Assembly (NCBI GenBank): GCA_943331195.2
Contig: CALQKQ020000178.1
Span: 1 to 7,295, forward strand
Source: Akkermansia muciniphila
GTDB lineage: Bacteria > Verrucomicrobiota > Verrucomicrobiia > Verrucomicrobiales > V1-33
Reading direction: 5' to 3'
DNA: 7,295 nt
Position 1 is the stretch's first letter. Every line of letters begins with the position of its first letter. Below the pieces are notes generated by a model that was not told where the DNA came from, searched no databases, and was given only the letters and a program-made list of their open reading frames with translations. Shown piece by piece: positions 1-6,635 of this stretch. A program made the translations under genes and the position numbers.

Positions 1-401
1 ATGTGGGGGCGCAGCTGGGAGGGGCGGGGGGAGCTGTTTTGCTCTATCAGGTGTTGGGGAGCCCGCTGCGGGGGGCGGGGGAGCTGCCGGGGCCTTGGTT
101 TCGGGCTTTTTTGGGCGAGACCTGCTTTACCTTTTTCGCGGCTTTTACGTATTTGCACGTGCGCACGGCGCGGCAGCAATTGGGCAATGGCTATTTCGCG
201 GCGGCGCAGGGATTGGTGCACTTCGCGGGAGCTCGCGCCATGGGCCATTTGTCGGGGGGGGCCTGCAATCCGGCTTTGGGTTTGGCCTTGGTGTTGGGAG
301 GGCGGGTCCCGGCGGGGCTGTTGCTGGGCTATGTCCTGGCGGGTTTGCTGGGGGGGGTGGCGGCGGCGGTGGGGTATCGCTTGCTCAATCCCAATGATTG
401 A
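1..401 (+). CDS. Aquaporin / MIP-family channel, C-terminal part (5' end outside window)
   Basis: This is the last 132 residues of a major intrinsic protein (MIP), an inner-membrane channel for water or small neutral solutes. The reading frame starts at base 3 and has no stop back to the window edge; I treat the GTG at 3 as internal. In order (numbered from base 3), I see the end of a membrane helix (about residues 4-18), a helix with the conserved Glu near 33-52 (FLGET), a helix at about 61-79, the second pore loop with SGGACNPA (84-91), and a last helix at about 104-126. The first NPA loop must lie upstream. Leu92 follows the NPA triplet where most aquaporins and glycerol facilitators have the pore-lining Arg, so the selectivity filter is atypical and the substrate cannot be predicted. 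Two runs of eight G lie in the gene (254-261, 350-357). Family assignment is good; subfamily is unknown. Confidence 0.82.
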   Translation, partial: VGAQLGGAGGAVLLYQVLGSPLRGAGELPGPWFRAFLGETCFTFFAAFTYLHVRTARQQLGNGYFAAAQGLVHFAGARAMGHLSGGACNPALGLALVLGGRVPAGLLLGYVLAGLLGGVAAAVGYRLLNPND

Positions 402-454
402 CCTGGCGGCGGGGGCGATCTTGCGCCAAGTTCGGGTTTTTACCGACTCTTGTT

Positions 455-985
455 ATGGCCCTTTCTCACTACACTTGGAGCACTCACTTCCTCACTCTCT
501 TTGCCGCCTGTAGCGCCCGCTTTGAGCGGGGCGACACCGATTTTTCGGGTTATTACGGCGCGGAGGACTTGGCTTTTTTGAGTTCGATTGGCTGCAAGCC
601 GCGGGAGTTTTTTGATTTTGTGGAAGACCAGGCCAACTATGGCGATCCGAGGGCGGAGGTGGCTTTGTTGATCGCTGCGGTGCGGCGAGATTATTTGTTG
701 GTGATGCAGCACGGCCAGTTGAGTGCTAGGGAGACGACGCCGGACCAATTGCCGCCCAAGGTGGAGGCGGTGGAGGGGATCCCGTGGTTGCCGCGGCTGA
801 TCGCCAAAGCGCGGCTCAAGTTGAAGGGGGAAATGGATCCGGAAATCATGTATGGCTGCGGGGGAGACCGGCAATTCTTCATCAAATATGATATCCACCC
901 TGCGGATTTTTTGAGGACGGTGTGGGCGGCGGGGGACGACGATGCCCGGATCATCGCCCATGTGAAAAGGCAGGCCGGGGGCTGA
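455..985 (+). CDS. DUF5069 family protein, function unknown
   Basis: A soluble protein of 176 residues that I recognise as a DUF5069 member, a family common in Verrucomicrobia and relatives with no established function. Family hallmarks are an N-terminal HYTWSTHF segment, FLSSIGCKPREFFDFVED, the central AVRRDY, then GIPWLPRLIAKAR, MYGCGGDRQFF and the closing DIHPADFLRTVWAAGDDD. There is no signal peptide or membrane helix. The frame opens upstream at a TTG (398) that overlaps the aquaporin stop, but the extra 19 residues (MTWRRGRSCAKF...) look unrelated to the family and the ATG at 455 begins directly before the conserved part, so I chose 455. No Shine-Dalgarno sequence precedes it; the leader is T-rich. 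The gene lies 53 bases after the aquaporin gene, and a G-rich quadruplex-type motif covers its stop codon. Confidence 0.85.
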   Translation: MALSHYTWSTHFLTLFAACSARFERGDTDFSGYYGAEDLAFLSSIGCKPREFFDFVEDQANYGDPRAEVALLIAAVRRDYLLVMQHGQLSARETTPDQLPPKVEAVEGIPWLPRLIAKARLKLKGEMDPEIMYGCGGDRQFFIKYDIHPADFLRTVWAAGDDDARIIAHVKRQAGG

Positions 986-997
986 GGGCGGGGCGGG
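977..997 (+). other. Potential G-quadruplex motif spanning the DUF5069 stop codon
   Basis: Four runs of three or more G with loops of 4, 1 and 1 bases (G5-CTGA-G3-C-G4-C-G3) fit the canonical quadruplex pattern on the sense strand. The TGA in the first loop is the stop codon of the DUF5069 gene. A short hairpin (CGGG-TTGG-CCCG, 994-1005) shares its last G run and an A6 run follows at 1011-1016. The motif could form in the mRNA and affect termination or coupling to the next gene, but strand-wide G richness will create such motifs by chance. Confidence 0.4.
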
Positions 998-1072
998 TTG
1001 GCCCGGCGGGAAAAAAGGCGGTGGCCGAGCGGCGCAGATGAGGCGTTTATTGGGTCGACGCTTATTTTGTTT

Positions 1073-2512
1073 ATGAAATCTACCTTGCCTTGCCAAAGTC
1101 TCTATGGATTGCCCGAAGCTGCTGGCTTGGGGTCGCTGGCCTCCCTGGCCGAACCGGGGTTGGGAGTGAATGCGTGCGTGGATCGCTTAAAGCGCTATCA
1201 CTATGCGCTGCAGCGCACCTGGCGGCTGTTGTTGGCGCGGCTGACAGCGGAGCCGATCTATGAGTTAAAGATGGCGTGGAGTTTGCATGCGCACCTGGCG
1301 GCGGAGCATGTCAGCAGCCTGCGGGAGCGGGTGGCGGAGATGCGGCATCCGCCGCTGGGCTTGGAGAAGATTCCGCACGAGGGCTTGCGTCTGTTGTTTG
1401 ATGAAATCCAGGCGGCGCCGACGGCGGCGGACCTGATTCACGGCCTTTATGCGGTGGCTCTGCCAGCGCTGCGCGCCGCCTGCGCCGAGCACCTGGCGGA
1501 GACCAATCGCCTGGCGGATGCGCCGACCTGCCGCCTTTTGAAATTTGCCCTGCTGGAGTTAGATGAAATGCTAGAATGGGGCGAGGCGGCGCTGGCTTCG
1601 GGATTGCCCGTGGCCTTGCCGCCGCGCGGGGGAGCGGAGTGGACGGCGTTGTTGCAGCAGTGTTTGGCGGCGGCGGGGGGATTGTCGGGAGCGGCGGAAG
1701 CGGCGGGCGAGGTGCCGGGGCCGCACTTTTCGGCGGGTCCATGGAAGTATGATAAGGTGCCGCAGCGCGATGGGCGTTTTCCGGACCCTTACAACATGGG
1801 GGTTCACGCCGAGGCCTTTCTTTATGATGAGCACTTTCCGGCGCGGGCCAAGACGCTGATGATGTATTACAAGCGGCTGCGGGAGATCGATGTGCCGGAG
1901 ATGATGGCGAGCATCCTGACGGAAATGGGGGATAAGCCGTGGGGGTTTTACCGGGATTTGACGCGCCAGCTGTGGGATGAGGCGCGGCACGCCATGATGG
2001 GCGAGGTGGGGTTTGTGGCCCAGGGGATCGACTGGTCGCGCTATGTCATGGTGAACTTCACGTGGTCCAAGGGGCTCAATGAGCAACTGACGCCGCAGGA
2101 GCGCCACGCGGTGCTCTGGTTTATTGAGCAGGGGCTGATGAACAAGACGGGCAAGCGCTTTGAGTGGGAGGTGGGCACGGCTTCGGGCGATGTTCTCGCG
2201 GAATTATTCCAGGATTATGATTGGGCGGACGAGGTGCTGCACGCGCGGATTGGGCGGGATTGGTTTGTGAAGGATTTTGATAACGATCCGCATCGGGCGG
2301 CGGCCTATGGCAGCGCCTGCTGGAGCAAGGTGGTGAGCGATTGGGAGCAGTTGCGCCGGGATGGGCTGACGGAACACCGCAATTGGTGGCCGGGGCTCTA
2401 TGGGGAGTTTTGTCGGGTGCGGGGGGAAACGCCTGATCCGGCGGTTTTGGCCTTTGCGACGACCTATGAGGAAACGCGGGCGGATTTGAATCGGATTTCG
2501 GCCTCTGGTTAG
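1073..2512 (+). CDS. Ferritin-like, probable di-metal protein of unknown function
   Basis: A cytoplasmic protein of 479 residues, mostly helical, with no signal peptide or membrane helix. I recognise a ferritin-like fold but no characterised enzyme. The N-terminal half has helices rich in Glu and His: EPIYELK (60-66), HAHLAAEH (72-79) and LELDEM (161-166). A low-complexity Ala/Gly/Pro stretch (about 180-225) leads to a second half with Glu271 and Glu276, WDEARH (301-306, an ExxH pair), Glu352, and DEVLH (386-390, a second ExxH pair). Two ExxH pairs with extra Glu residues are typical carboxylate-bridged di-iron ligands, so an oxidase, hydroxylase or metal-handling role is plausible by inference only. 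The frame is open upstream to a TTG at 998, but the added residues are basic and unlike a conserved N-terminus; ATG 1073, after a T-rich leader, is preferred. It is 24 bases ahead of the esterase gene, so co-transcription is possible. Confidence 0.75.
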   Translation: MKSTLPCQSLYGLPEAAGLGSLASLAEPGLGVNACVDRLKRYHYALQRTWRLLLARLTAEPIYELKMAWSLHAHLAAEHVSSLRERVAEMRHPPLGLEKIPHEGLRLLFDEIQAAPTAADLIHGLYAVALPALRAACAEHLAETNRLADAPTCRLLKFALLELDEMLEWGEAALASGLPVALPPRGGAEWTALLQQCLAAAGGLSGAAEAAGEVPGPHFSAGPWKYDKVPQRDGRFPDPYNMGVHAEAFLYDEHFPARAKTLMMYYKRLREIDVPEMMASILTEMGDKPWGFYRDLTRQLWDEARHAMMGEVGFVAQGIDWSRYVMVNFTWSKGLNEQLTPQERHAVLWFIEQGLMNKTGKRFEWEVGTASGDVLAELFQDYDWADEVLHARIGRDWFVKDFDNDPHRAAAYGSACWSKVVSDWEQLRRDGLTEHRNWWPGLYGEFCRVRGETPDPAVLAFATTYEETRADLNRISASG

Positions 2513-2535
2513 AGTGGTGGTTTTTCTAGCTTTTT

Positions 2536-4434
2536 ATGCAATTACATCAGATGAAGCGCTTGGGGGTGGCGCTGGCGCTTTGGGCTGGGCTTTCGTTTTC
2601 CGCGCTGGCGGAGGAAGCTCTGCGATCGGCTAAAAGTCTTTGGGATGTGGCCGCGCTGCAGGCGGTGCCGCTGGAAGTGGAGTATGGCGAGGCGGTGGGA
2701 TTGACGCGGCCGGTGTGGTATGCGGGGCCGTCATATCAGGGGCGGGCGACGCGGGTGTTTGCTTGGCTGGGAGAGCCTAAGGGGGAGGTTGCGGGCAAGC
2801 GGCCGGCGGTGCTTTTAGTTCACGGGGGCGGCGGGCAGGCGTTTCAGGAATGGGCGCGGCACTGGGCGGAGCGGGGCTATGTGGCCTTGGCGATGGACAC
2901 GGCGGGGCAGGGTCCGGAGGGGAAGCGGCATCCTCAAGGGGGGCCGGGCCAGGGGGACGAGACCAAGTTTTTGCCACTGGAGGAGGCGGGGGCCAAGGAG
3001 AGTTGGACCTACCATGCGGTGGCGGCGGTGTTGCGGGGCCATGCTTTGCTGGCGGCGCGGTCGGAGGTGGATGCGGAGCGCATCGGGATCACGGGGATCA
3101 GCTGGGGCGGGTATCTAACGTGTTTGGTGGCGGGGCTGGATGCGCGGCTGAAGGCGGCGGTGCCGGTTTACGGTTGTGGCTTTTTGGGAGATAACAGTTA
3201 TTGGAGGGATCGCTCCCTGGCGGCTTTGCCGTTGGAGGCGCGGGAGCGTTGGCTGCGTTTATTTGATCCTGCGCAGGTGATAGGGGAGGCGCGAGGGGCG
3301 GTGATGTTGGTGAATGGGATGCACGACTTTGCCTATCCGCCGGACAGCCATGGGAAAACCGGTCGCCTGGTGCCGGAGGCGCGCCGCCAGTGGTCGCTGC
3401 GGGCGGACATGGCGCACGGGCATATCTGGACCTTTCCGGAGGTGGATGCCTTTTTGGATGAGCATTTGCGGCCGGGCTCGGTTCCGCTCGTGCGGCTGGG
3501 GGAGCTTCGCCAGGAAGGGGATGTGGTATCGGTGGCGGTGCGGCCGGGCACGGCGGCGACGCGGGGGGCGCTGCATTTTACGGCAGACACGGGGGCCTGG
3601 CAAAACCGGCGCTGGGAGACCCGCCCGGCGACGGTGAGCGGGTCGGAACTAACGGCGAATTTGCCGGCGGTTCGGCCCCTGGCTTATTTTATGGAAGCGG
3701 TGGATGCGCGGGGCCTGATCAGCAGCAGCGACTGCCAAGAAGTGGGCGCGGGAGCCAATACCGCGACCTTGCCGCGCGACCGCTTGGAGGAGGATTTTTA
3801 TGATTGGAATCAGCGGCATGAGGCGGTGAAAAAGGCGGGGGTGGCGGCTCCGCCGGAGCTGGTTTTTGTGGGCGATTCCATCACTCATTTGTGGGGCGGT
3901 GCGCCGGATGAGCCGCGGGGGAATCGGGGGCGGGAGGCCTGGGATCGCTTGGTGGCGGGGCGGGCGGCGCTCAATGTGGGTTTTGGCTGGGATCGCACGC
4001 AGAATGTGTTGTGGCGGATGGATCACGGGGAGTTGGAGGGGCTGCGGCCGAAGCACGTGGTGGTCTTGATTGGGACGAACAATCTGGTGGGGACGGCGCA
4101 GGCGCGGGAGAACACGGCGGCGGAGATTGCGGAAGGGATTGGGGCGGTGGTGCGGCGGGTGCAGGCGAAGTGTCCGGGGGCGCGAGTGGTGCTGATGGCC
4201 TTGCTGCCGCGAGGGGCGGGGCCGCAGGATGCGATGCGGGCGCGGGTGGCGGCGGTCAATGCGCGGTTGCCAGCGGTGGCCAAGGAGACGGGAGCGGTTT
4301 TGTTAGATATCGGGGCTCGGCTTTGCGAGGCTGATGGCTCGATTTCGCAAGAGATGATGCCGGACGGGCTGCATCCGGGGGCGCGGGGCTATGCGGTTTG
4401 GGCGGAGGCCTTGGCCCCCTTGTTGGGGAAGTGA
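2536..4434 (+). CDS. Secreted two-enzyme esterase: alpha/beta hydrolase plus SGNH (PAF-acetylhydrolase-like) hydrolase
   Basis: A 632-residue exported protein with two hydrolase domains. Residues 1-25 form a Sec signal peptide, with likely cleavage after SALA (22-25). The ATG at 2551 (Met6, MKRLG) would give an even more typical signal peptide and is an alternative start. Residues about 45-312 are an alpha/beta hydrolase resembling acetyl-xylan esterases and dienelactone hydrolases: HGGGG oxyanion region (96-100), nucleophile Ser189 in GISWGGY, Asp264 in NGMHD, and His294 or His296 in MAHGH. A beta-rich linker follows (about 317-402). Residues about 413-632 are an SGNH/GDSL hydrolase like PAF acetylhydrolase: GDS (446-448), Gly482, Asn515 in IGTNN, and Asp610/His613 in DGLHP. 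Both catalytic sets look complete. A likely role is removing acyl groups from polysaccharides in the periplasm or outside the cell; the substrate is unknown. Its neighbours are not carbohydrate genes. Confidence 0.88.
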   Translation: MQLHQMKRLGVALALWAGLSFSALAEEALRSAKSLWDVAALQAVPLEVEYGEAVGLTRPVWYAGPSYQGRATRVFAWLGEPKGEVAGKRPAVLLVHGGGGQAFQEWARHWAERGYVALAMDTAGQGPEGKRHPQGGPGQGDETKFLPLEEAGAKESWTYHAVAAVLRGHALLAARSEVDAERIGITGISWGGYLTCLVAGLDARLKAAVPVYGCGFLGDNSYWRDRSLAALPLEARERWLRLFDPAQVIGEARGAVMLVNGMHDFAYPPDSHGKTGRLVPEARRQWSLRADMAHGHIWTFPEVDAFLDEHLRPGSVPLVRLGELRQEGDVVSVAVRPGTAATRGALHFTADTGAWQNRRWETRPATVSGSELTANLPAVRPLAYFMEAVDARGLISSSDCQEVGAGANTATLPRDRLEEDFYDWNQRHEAVKKAGVAAPPELVFVGDSITHLWGGAPDEPRGNRGREAWDRLVAGRAALNVGFGWDRTQNVLWRMDHGELEGLRPKHVVVLIGTNNLVGTAQARENTAAEIAEGIGAVVRRVQAKCPGARVVLMALLPRGAGPQDAMRARVAAVNARLPAVAKETGAVLLDIGARLCEADGSISQEMMPDGLHPGARGYAVWAEALAPLLGK

Positions 4435-4484
4435 GGGGGTAAGCGGTCCCTTGCGCCGGGCGGTGCGGGCGGCATGATGGGGGG

Positions 4485-5228
4485 ATGAGCGAACCTTTGA
4501 AAATACTGGTGACGGGCTGCCGTGGGCGGATGGGCGAAGCTGTGGCGCGCTGCGCAGGGGCGGATGGGGACGTGGTAGTGTCGGGTCGGATTGATGCGGG
4601 GGACGACTTATTGACGGCATTGGCGGGCTGCGATGCGGTGGTGGATTTCAGTCACCACAGTTTTACGCGGGAGTTGGTGGCGGCGTGCCGGGCGCAGGGA
4701 AAGCTGCTGGTGATTGGCACGACGGGATTGAGTGAGGAAACTGAGGCCTTCATCCGGGAGACGGCGACGGCGCTGCCGATGGTGTTTGCGCCGAATTATT
4801 CGGTGGGGGTGAACACCTTGTTTTGGCTGACGCGCAAGGCCACCGAGATCCTCGGAGCGGACTTCGACTTAGAAGTGGTGGAGATGCACCACAACAAGAA
4901 GATCGATTCGCCTAGCGGCACGGCGCGGCGCCTGGGGGAGATCCTTTGCGAAGTGGAAAATCTTTCTTACGCCAGCGATGTGCGGCACGGTCGCTTGGGC
5001 AATGTGGGGGCGCGCAGCAAGCGGGAGGTGGGGATGCATGCGGTGCGCGGTGGCGATGTGGTGGGCGACCACACCGTGATTTATGCGGCGCAGGGTGAGC
5101 GGGTGGAGTTGACGCACAAGGCGAGCAGTCGGGATACCTTTGCCCAGGGAGCGATCCGGGCGGCGAAGTGGCTGCGAGGGCGGGAGGCGGGGCTTTACGA
5201 CATGCAAGACGTGCTGGGCTTGCGCTGA
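4485..5228 (+). CDS. dapB: 4-hydroxy-tetrahydrodipicolinate reductase
   Basis: DapB reduces 4-hydroxy-tetrahydrodipicolinate with NAD(P)H in the cytoplasm, a step towards diaminopimelate (for peptidoglycan) and lysine. The 247-residue product is slightly shorter than E. coli DapB. The N-terminal Rossmann fold carries VTGCRGRMG (9-17) for nucleotide binding, then DFSHHS (54-59) and IGTTGLS (77-83). The APNYSVGVN segment (102-110) joins to the C-terminal domain, where EMHHNKKIDSPSGTA (133-147) has the catalytic His135 and Lys139 equivalents and substrate-binding Ser/Gly/Thr. ATG 4485 places the glycine-rich loop at the usual distance; ATGs at 4474 and 4477 are out of frame. The bases just before it are a G run rather than a clear Shine-Dalgarno. 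No terminator is visible in the 50 bases after the esterase gene or the 60 before folK-panB, so these may be one transcript. Confidence 0.96.
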   Translation: MSEPLKILVTGCRGRMGEAVARCAGADGDVVVSGRIDAGDDLLTALAGCDAVVDFSHHSFTRELVAACRAQGKLLVIGTTGLSEETEAFIRETATALPMVFAPNYSVGVNTLFWLTRKATEILGADFDLEVVEMHHNKKIDSPSGTARRLGEILCEVENLSYASDVRHGRLGNVGARSKREVGMHAVRGGDVVGDHTVIYAAQGERVELTHKASSRDTFAQGAIRAAKWLRGREAGLYDMQDVLGLR

Positions 5229-5288
5229 AGCGCGGGCGGCTCGGACTTGGGGGGCAGGGAACCTTCACGAGGACAGATATTTATTCAC

Positions 5289-6587
5289 ATGAAATGCGCG
5301 CCTGGGGAAACCCTGACAGATTATGGAATTGCCCTGGGGTCGAATGTGGGAGACCGGCTGAGTCATTTGTTGACGGCGCTGGGGGCCCTGGCGGAGTTGG
5401 GGGAGATCCGGGCGGTATCCGCCGCCTATCAGACGGCACCGGTGGATTGTGAGGGAGGGGCCCCGCCTTTTTTGAATGCGGTGGCGGAGTTGCGCAGCGC
5501 CTGGGGCGCGGAGGCCTTGTGGGAGCGCTTGCGGGAGATTGAGCGCGGGCTGGGGCGGCCGGAACGGCGGCCGCAAAACGCGCCGCGTCCGATCGATTTG
5601 GATATTCTGTATGCGGGGAAGCAGGTGTGGCGCAGCGAGGCCTTGACGGTGCCGCATCCTCGGCTGCAGGGGCGGCGCTTTGTGTTGGAGCCGCTGGCGG
5701 CGATTCGGCCAGATCTGGTGTTGCCGGGGTTTGCGGTTGATGTCAGGACGCTGCTTGCGGAGTTAGTTAGCGATGAGCCGCCCTTGCTGCGCTATGCGGA
5801 TTTGGGGGCGGCGGTGGGGCGACGGGGTTTGGCGGAGAGCTGGGCGGCGGTGGCGGCGCTCAAGCCTGCGGGGCGCAAGCTGGTGTGCCTCACGGCGGGG
5901 GATTATGCGACGGCGCGTTTGCTCGATGAAGGCGGGGTGGATGTGGTGTTGGCGGGGGACAGCTTGGGAATGGTACTACTAGGTTATCAGGATACCGTGG
6001 AGGTGACCTTGGCGGAGATGGTGCAGCACACTCGAGCGGTGCGGCGGGGGGTGAAGCGGGCTCCGCTGTTAGGTGATTTGCCGTTTGGGACTTATGCAAC
6101 GCCGGAGCTGGCGGTGGCGAGCGCGCGGGCCTTGGTGCAGGCGGGGGCGGATGGGGTCAAGCTGGAGGGCGGGGTGGCGATGTTGCCGCAGGTGCGGGCG
6201 ATTTTAGCGGCGGGGATTCCGGTGGTGGGGCACATCGGGATGCTCCCGCAAAGTGTGCGGGAGGAAGGGGGCTATAAAAAGAAGGGGCGGACCGAGGCGG
6301 CGGCGGCGGGGTTGCTCGCGGATGCCCGGGCTTTGGATGAGGCCGGGGTGGAGGCGATTGTTTTGGAAGGGGTGGTGGCGGCGGTGGCGGCGGCGATTTC
6401 TCAGGAGGTGAGTTGTCCCACGATTGGGATTGGGGCGGGGCCGGACTGCGACGGACAGGTGTTAGTGACGGCGGATTTGGTGGGGGCGTTTCCGTGGTTT
6501 CGGCCGCCCTTTGCGCAGGCGCGCGGCGATGTGGCGGGGGTGATTCGAAAGGCGGTGGCGGAGTTTGCGGAAGACGTTAGGGGTTGA
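5289..6587 (+). CDS. folK-panB: Bifunctional FolK-PanB fusion: HPPK plus ketopantoate hydroxymethyltransferase
   Basis: One uninterrupted 432-residue frame holding two normally separate enzymes. Residues about 10-160 are 6-hydroxymethyl-7,8-dihydropterin pyrophosphokinase (folate synthesis): IALGSNVGDR (14-23), PPFLNAV (59-65), RPIDLDIL with metal-binding Asp103 and Asp105, and PHPRLQGRRFVLEPL (122-136). Residues about 182-432 are 3-methyl-2-oxobutanoate hydroxymethyltransferase, the first step of pantothenate synthesis: AGDSLGM (222-228, Asp224/Ser225), GDLPFGTYATPE (262-273, Asp263), KLEGG (291-295, Lys291/Glu293), VGHIGMLPQSV (313-323), the catalytic Glu360 in VLEG, and IGIGAG. Metal and substrate residues of both enzymes are kept, so both are probably active. 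The short linker (about 160-182) has no stop. The frame opens upstream at TTG 5247, but ATG 5289 gives the usual short lead into ALGSN. An AGGA lies about 17 bases upstream of the ATG, too far for a normal ribosome binding site. Confidence 0.93.
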   Translation: MKCAPGETLTDYGIALGSNVGDRLSHLLTALGALAELGEIRAVSAAYQTAPVDCEGGAPPFLNAVAELRSAWGAEALWERLREIERGLGRPERRPQNAPRPIDLDILYAGKQVWRSEALTVPHPRLQGRRFVLEPLAAIRPDLVLPGFAVDVRTLLAELVSDEPPLLRYADLGAAVGRRGLAESWAAVAALKPAGRKLVCLTAGDYATARLLDEGGVDVVLAGDSLGMVLLGYQDTVEVTLAEMVQHTRAVRRGVKRAPLLGDLPFGTYATPELAVASARALVQAGADGVKLEGGVAMLPQVRAILAAGIPVVGHIGMLPQSVREEGGYKKKGRTEAAAAGLLADARALDEAGVEAIVLEGVVAAVAAAISQEVSCPTIGIGAGPDCDGQVLVTADLVGAFPWFRPPFAQARGDVAGVIRKAVAEFAEDVRG

Positions 6588-6635
6588 TAGGGAGGGGAGG
6601 ATTTAGCGCGGGGCGCGATACTGGTTTGGCGGGGC
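6588..6635. other. Convergent intergenic gap without a recognisable terminator
   Basis: These 48 bases separate the folK-panB stop from the stop of the minus-strand methyltransferase gene. A two-way terminator would be expected here, but the only inverted repeat seen is CGCG-GGG-CGCG (6607-6617), with a 4-bp stem and no T run on either side. Termination may be Rho-dependent or lie inside the opposing genes. Confidence 0.5.

Noticed and set aside
1..513. Long + frame starting at base 1 (170 residues)
   Set aside because: It is a shadow of the aquaporin and DUF5069 genes; rich in Trp, Arg and Cys with no recognisable family, while frame 3 gives a clear MIP protein.
994..1005. Hairpin CGGG-TTGG-CCCG as a terminator after the DUF5069 gene
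   Set aside because: Only a 4-bp stem, followed by A residues rather than a T run on the + strand.
1042..1060. Inverted repeat GCGT...ACGC before the ferritin-like gene as an operator
   Set aside because: Only four matching bases per arm; expected by chance.
440..1096. Minus-strand open frame of 218 residues
   Set aside because: It lies opposite the DUF5069 gene and is rich in Pro, Arg and His, as expected from an antisense frame in GC-rich DNA; no motif seen.
5247..5288. Upstream TTG start for folK-panB giving 14 extra residues, with TTGGGG as a -35 box
   Set aside because: The added residues are not part of the FolK family, and spacing to the A+T patch at 5277-5286 is too long for a sigma-70 type promoter.
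6607..6617. Inverted repeat CGCG-GGG-CGCG as a two-way terminator
   Set aside because: Stem of 4 bp and no T run in either direction.
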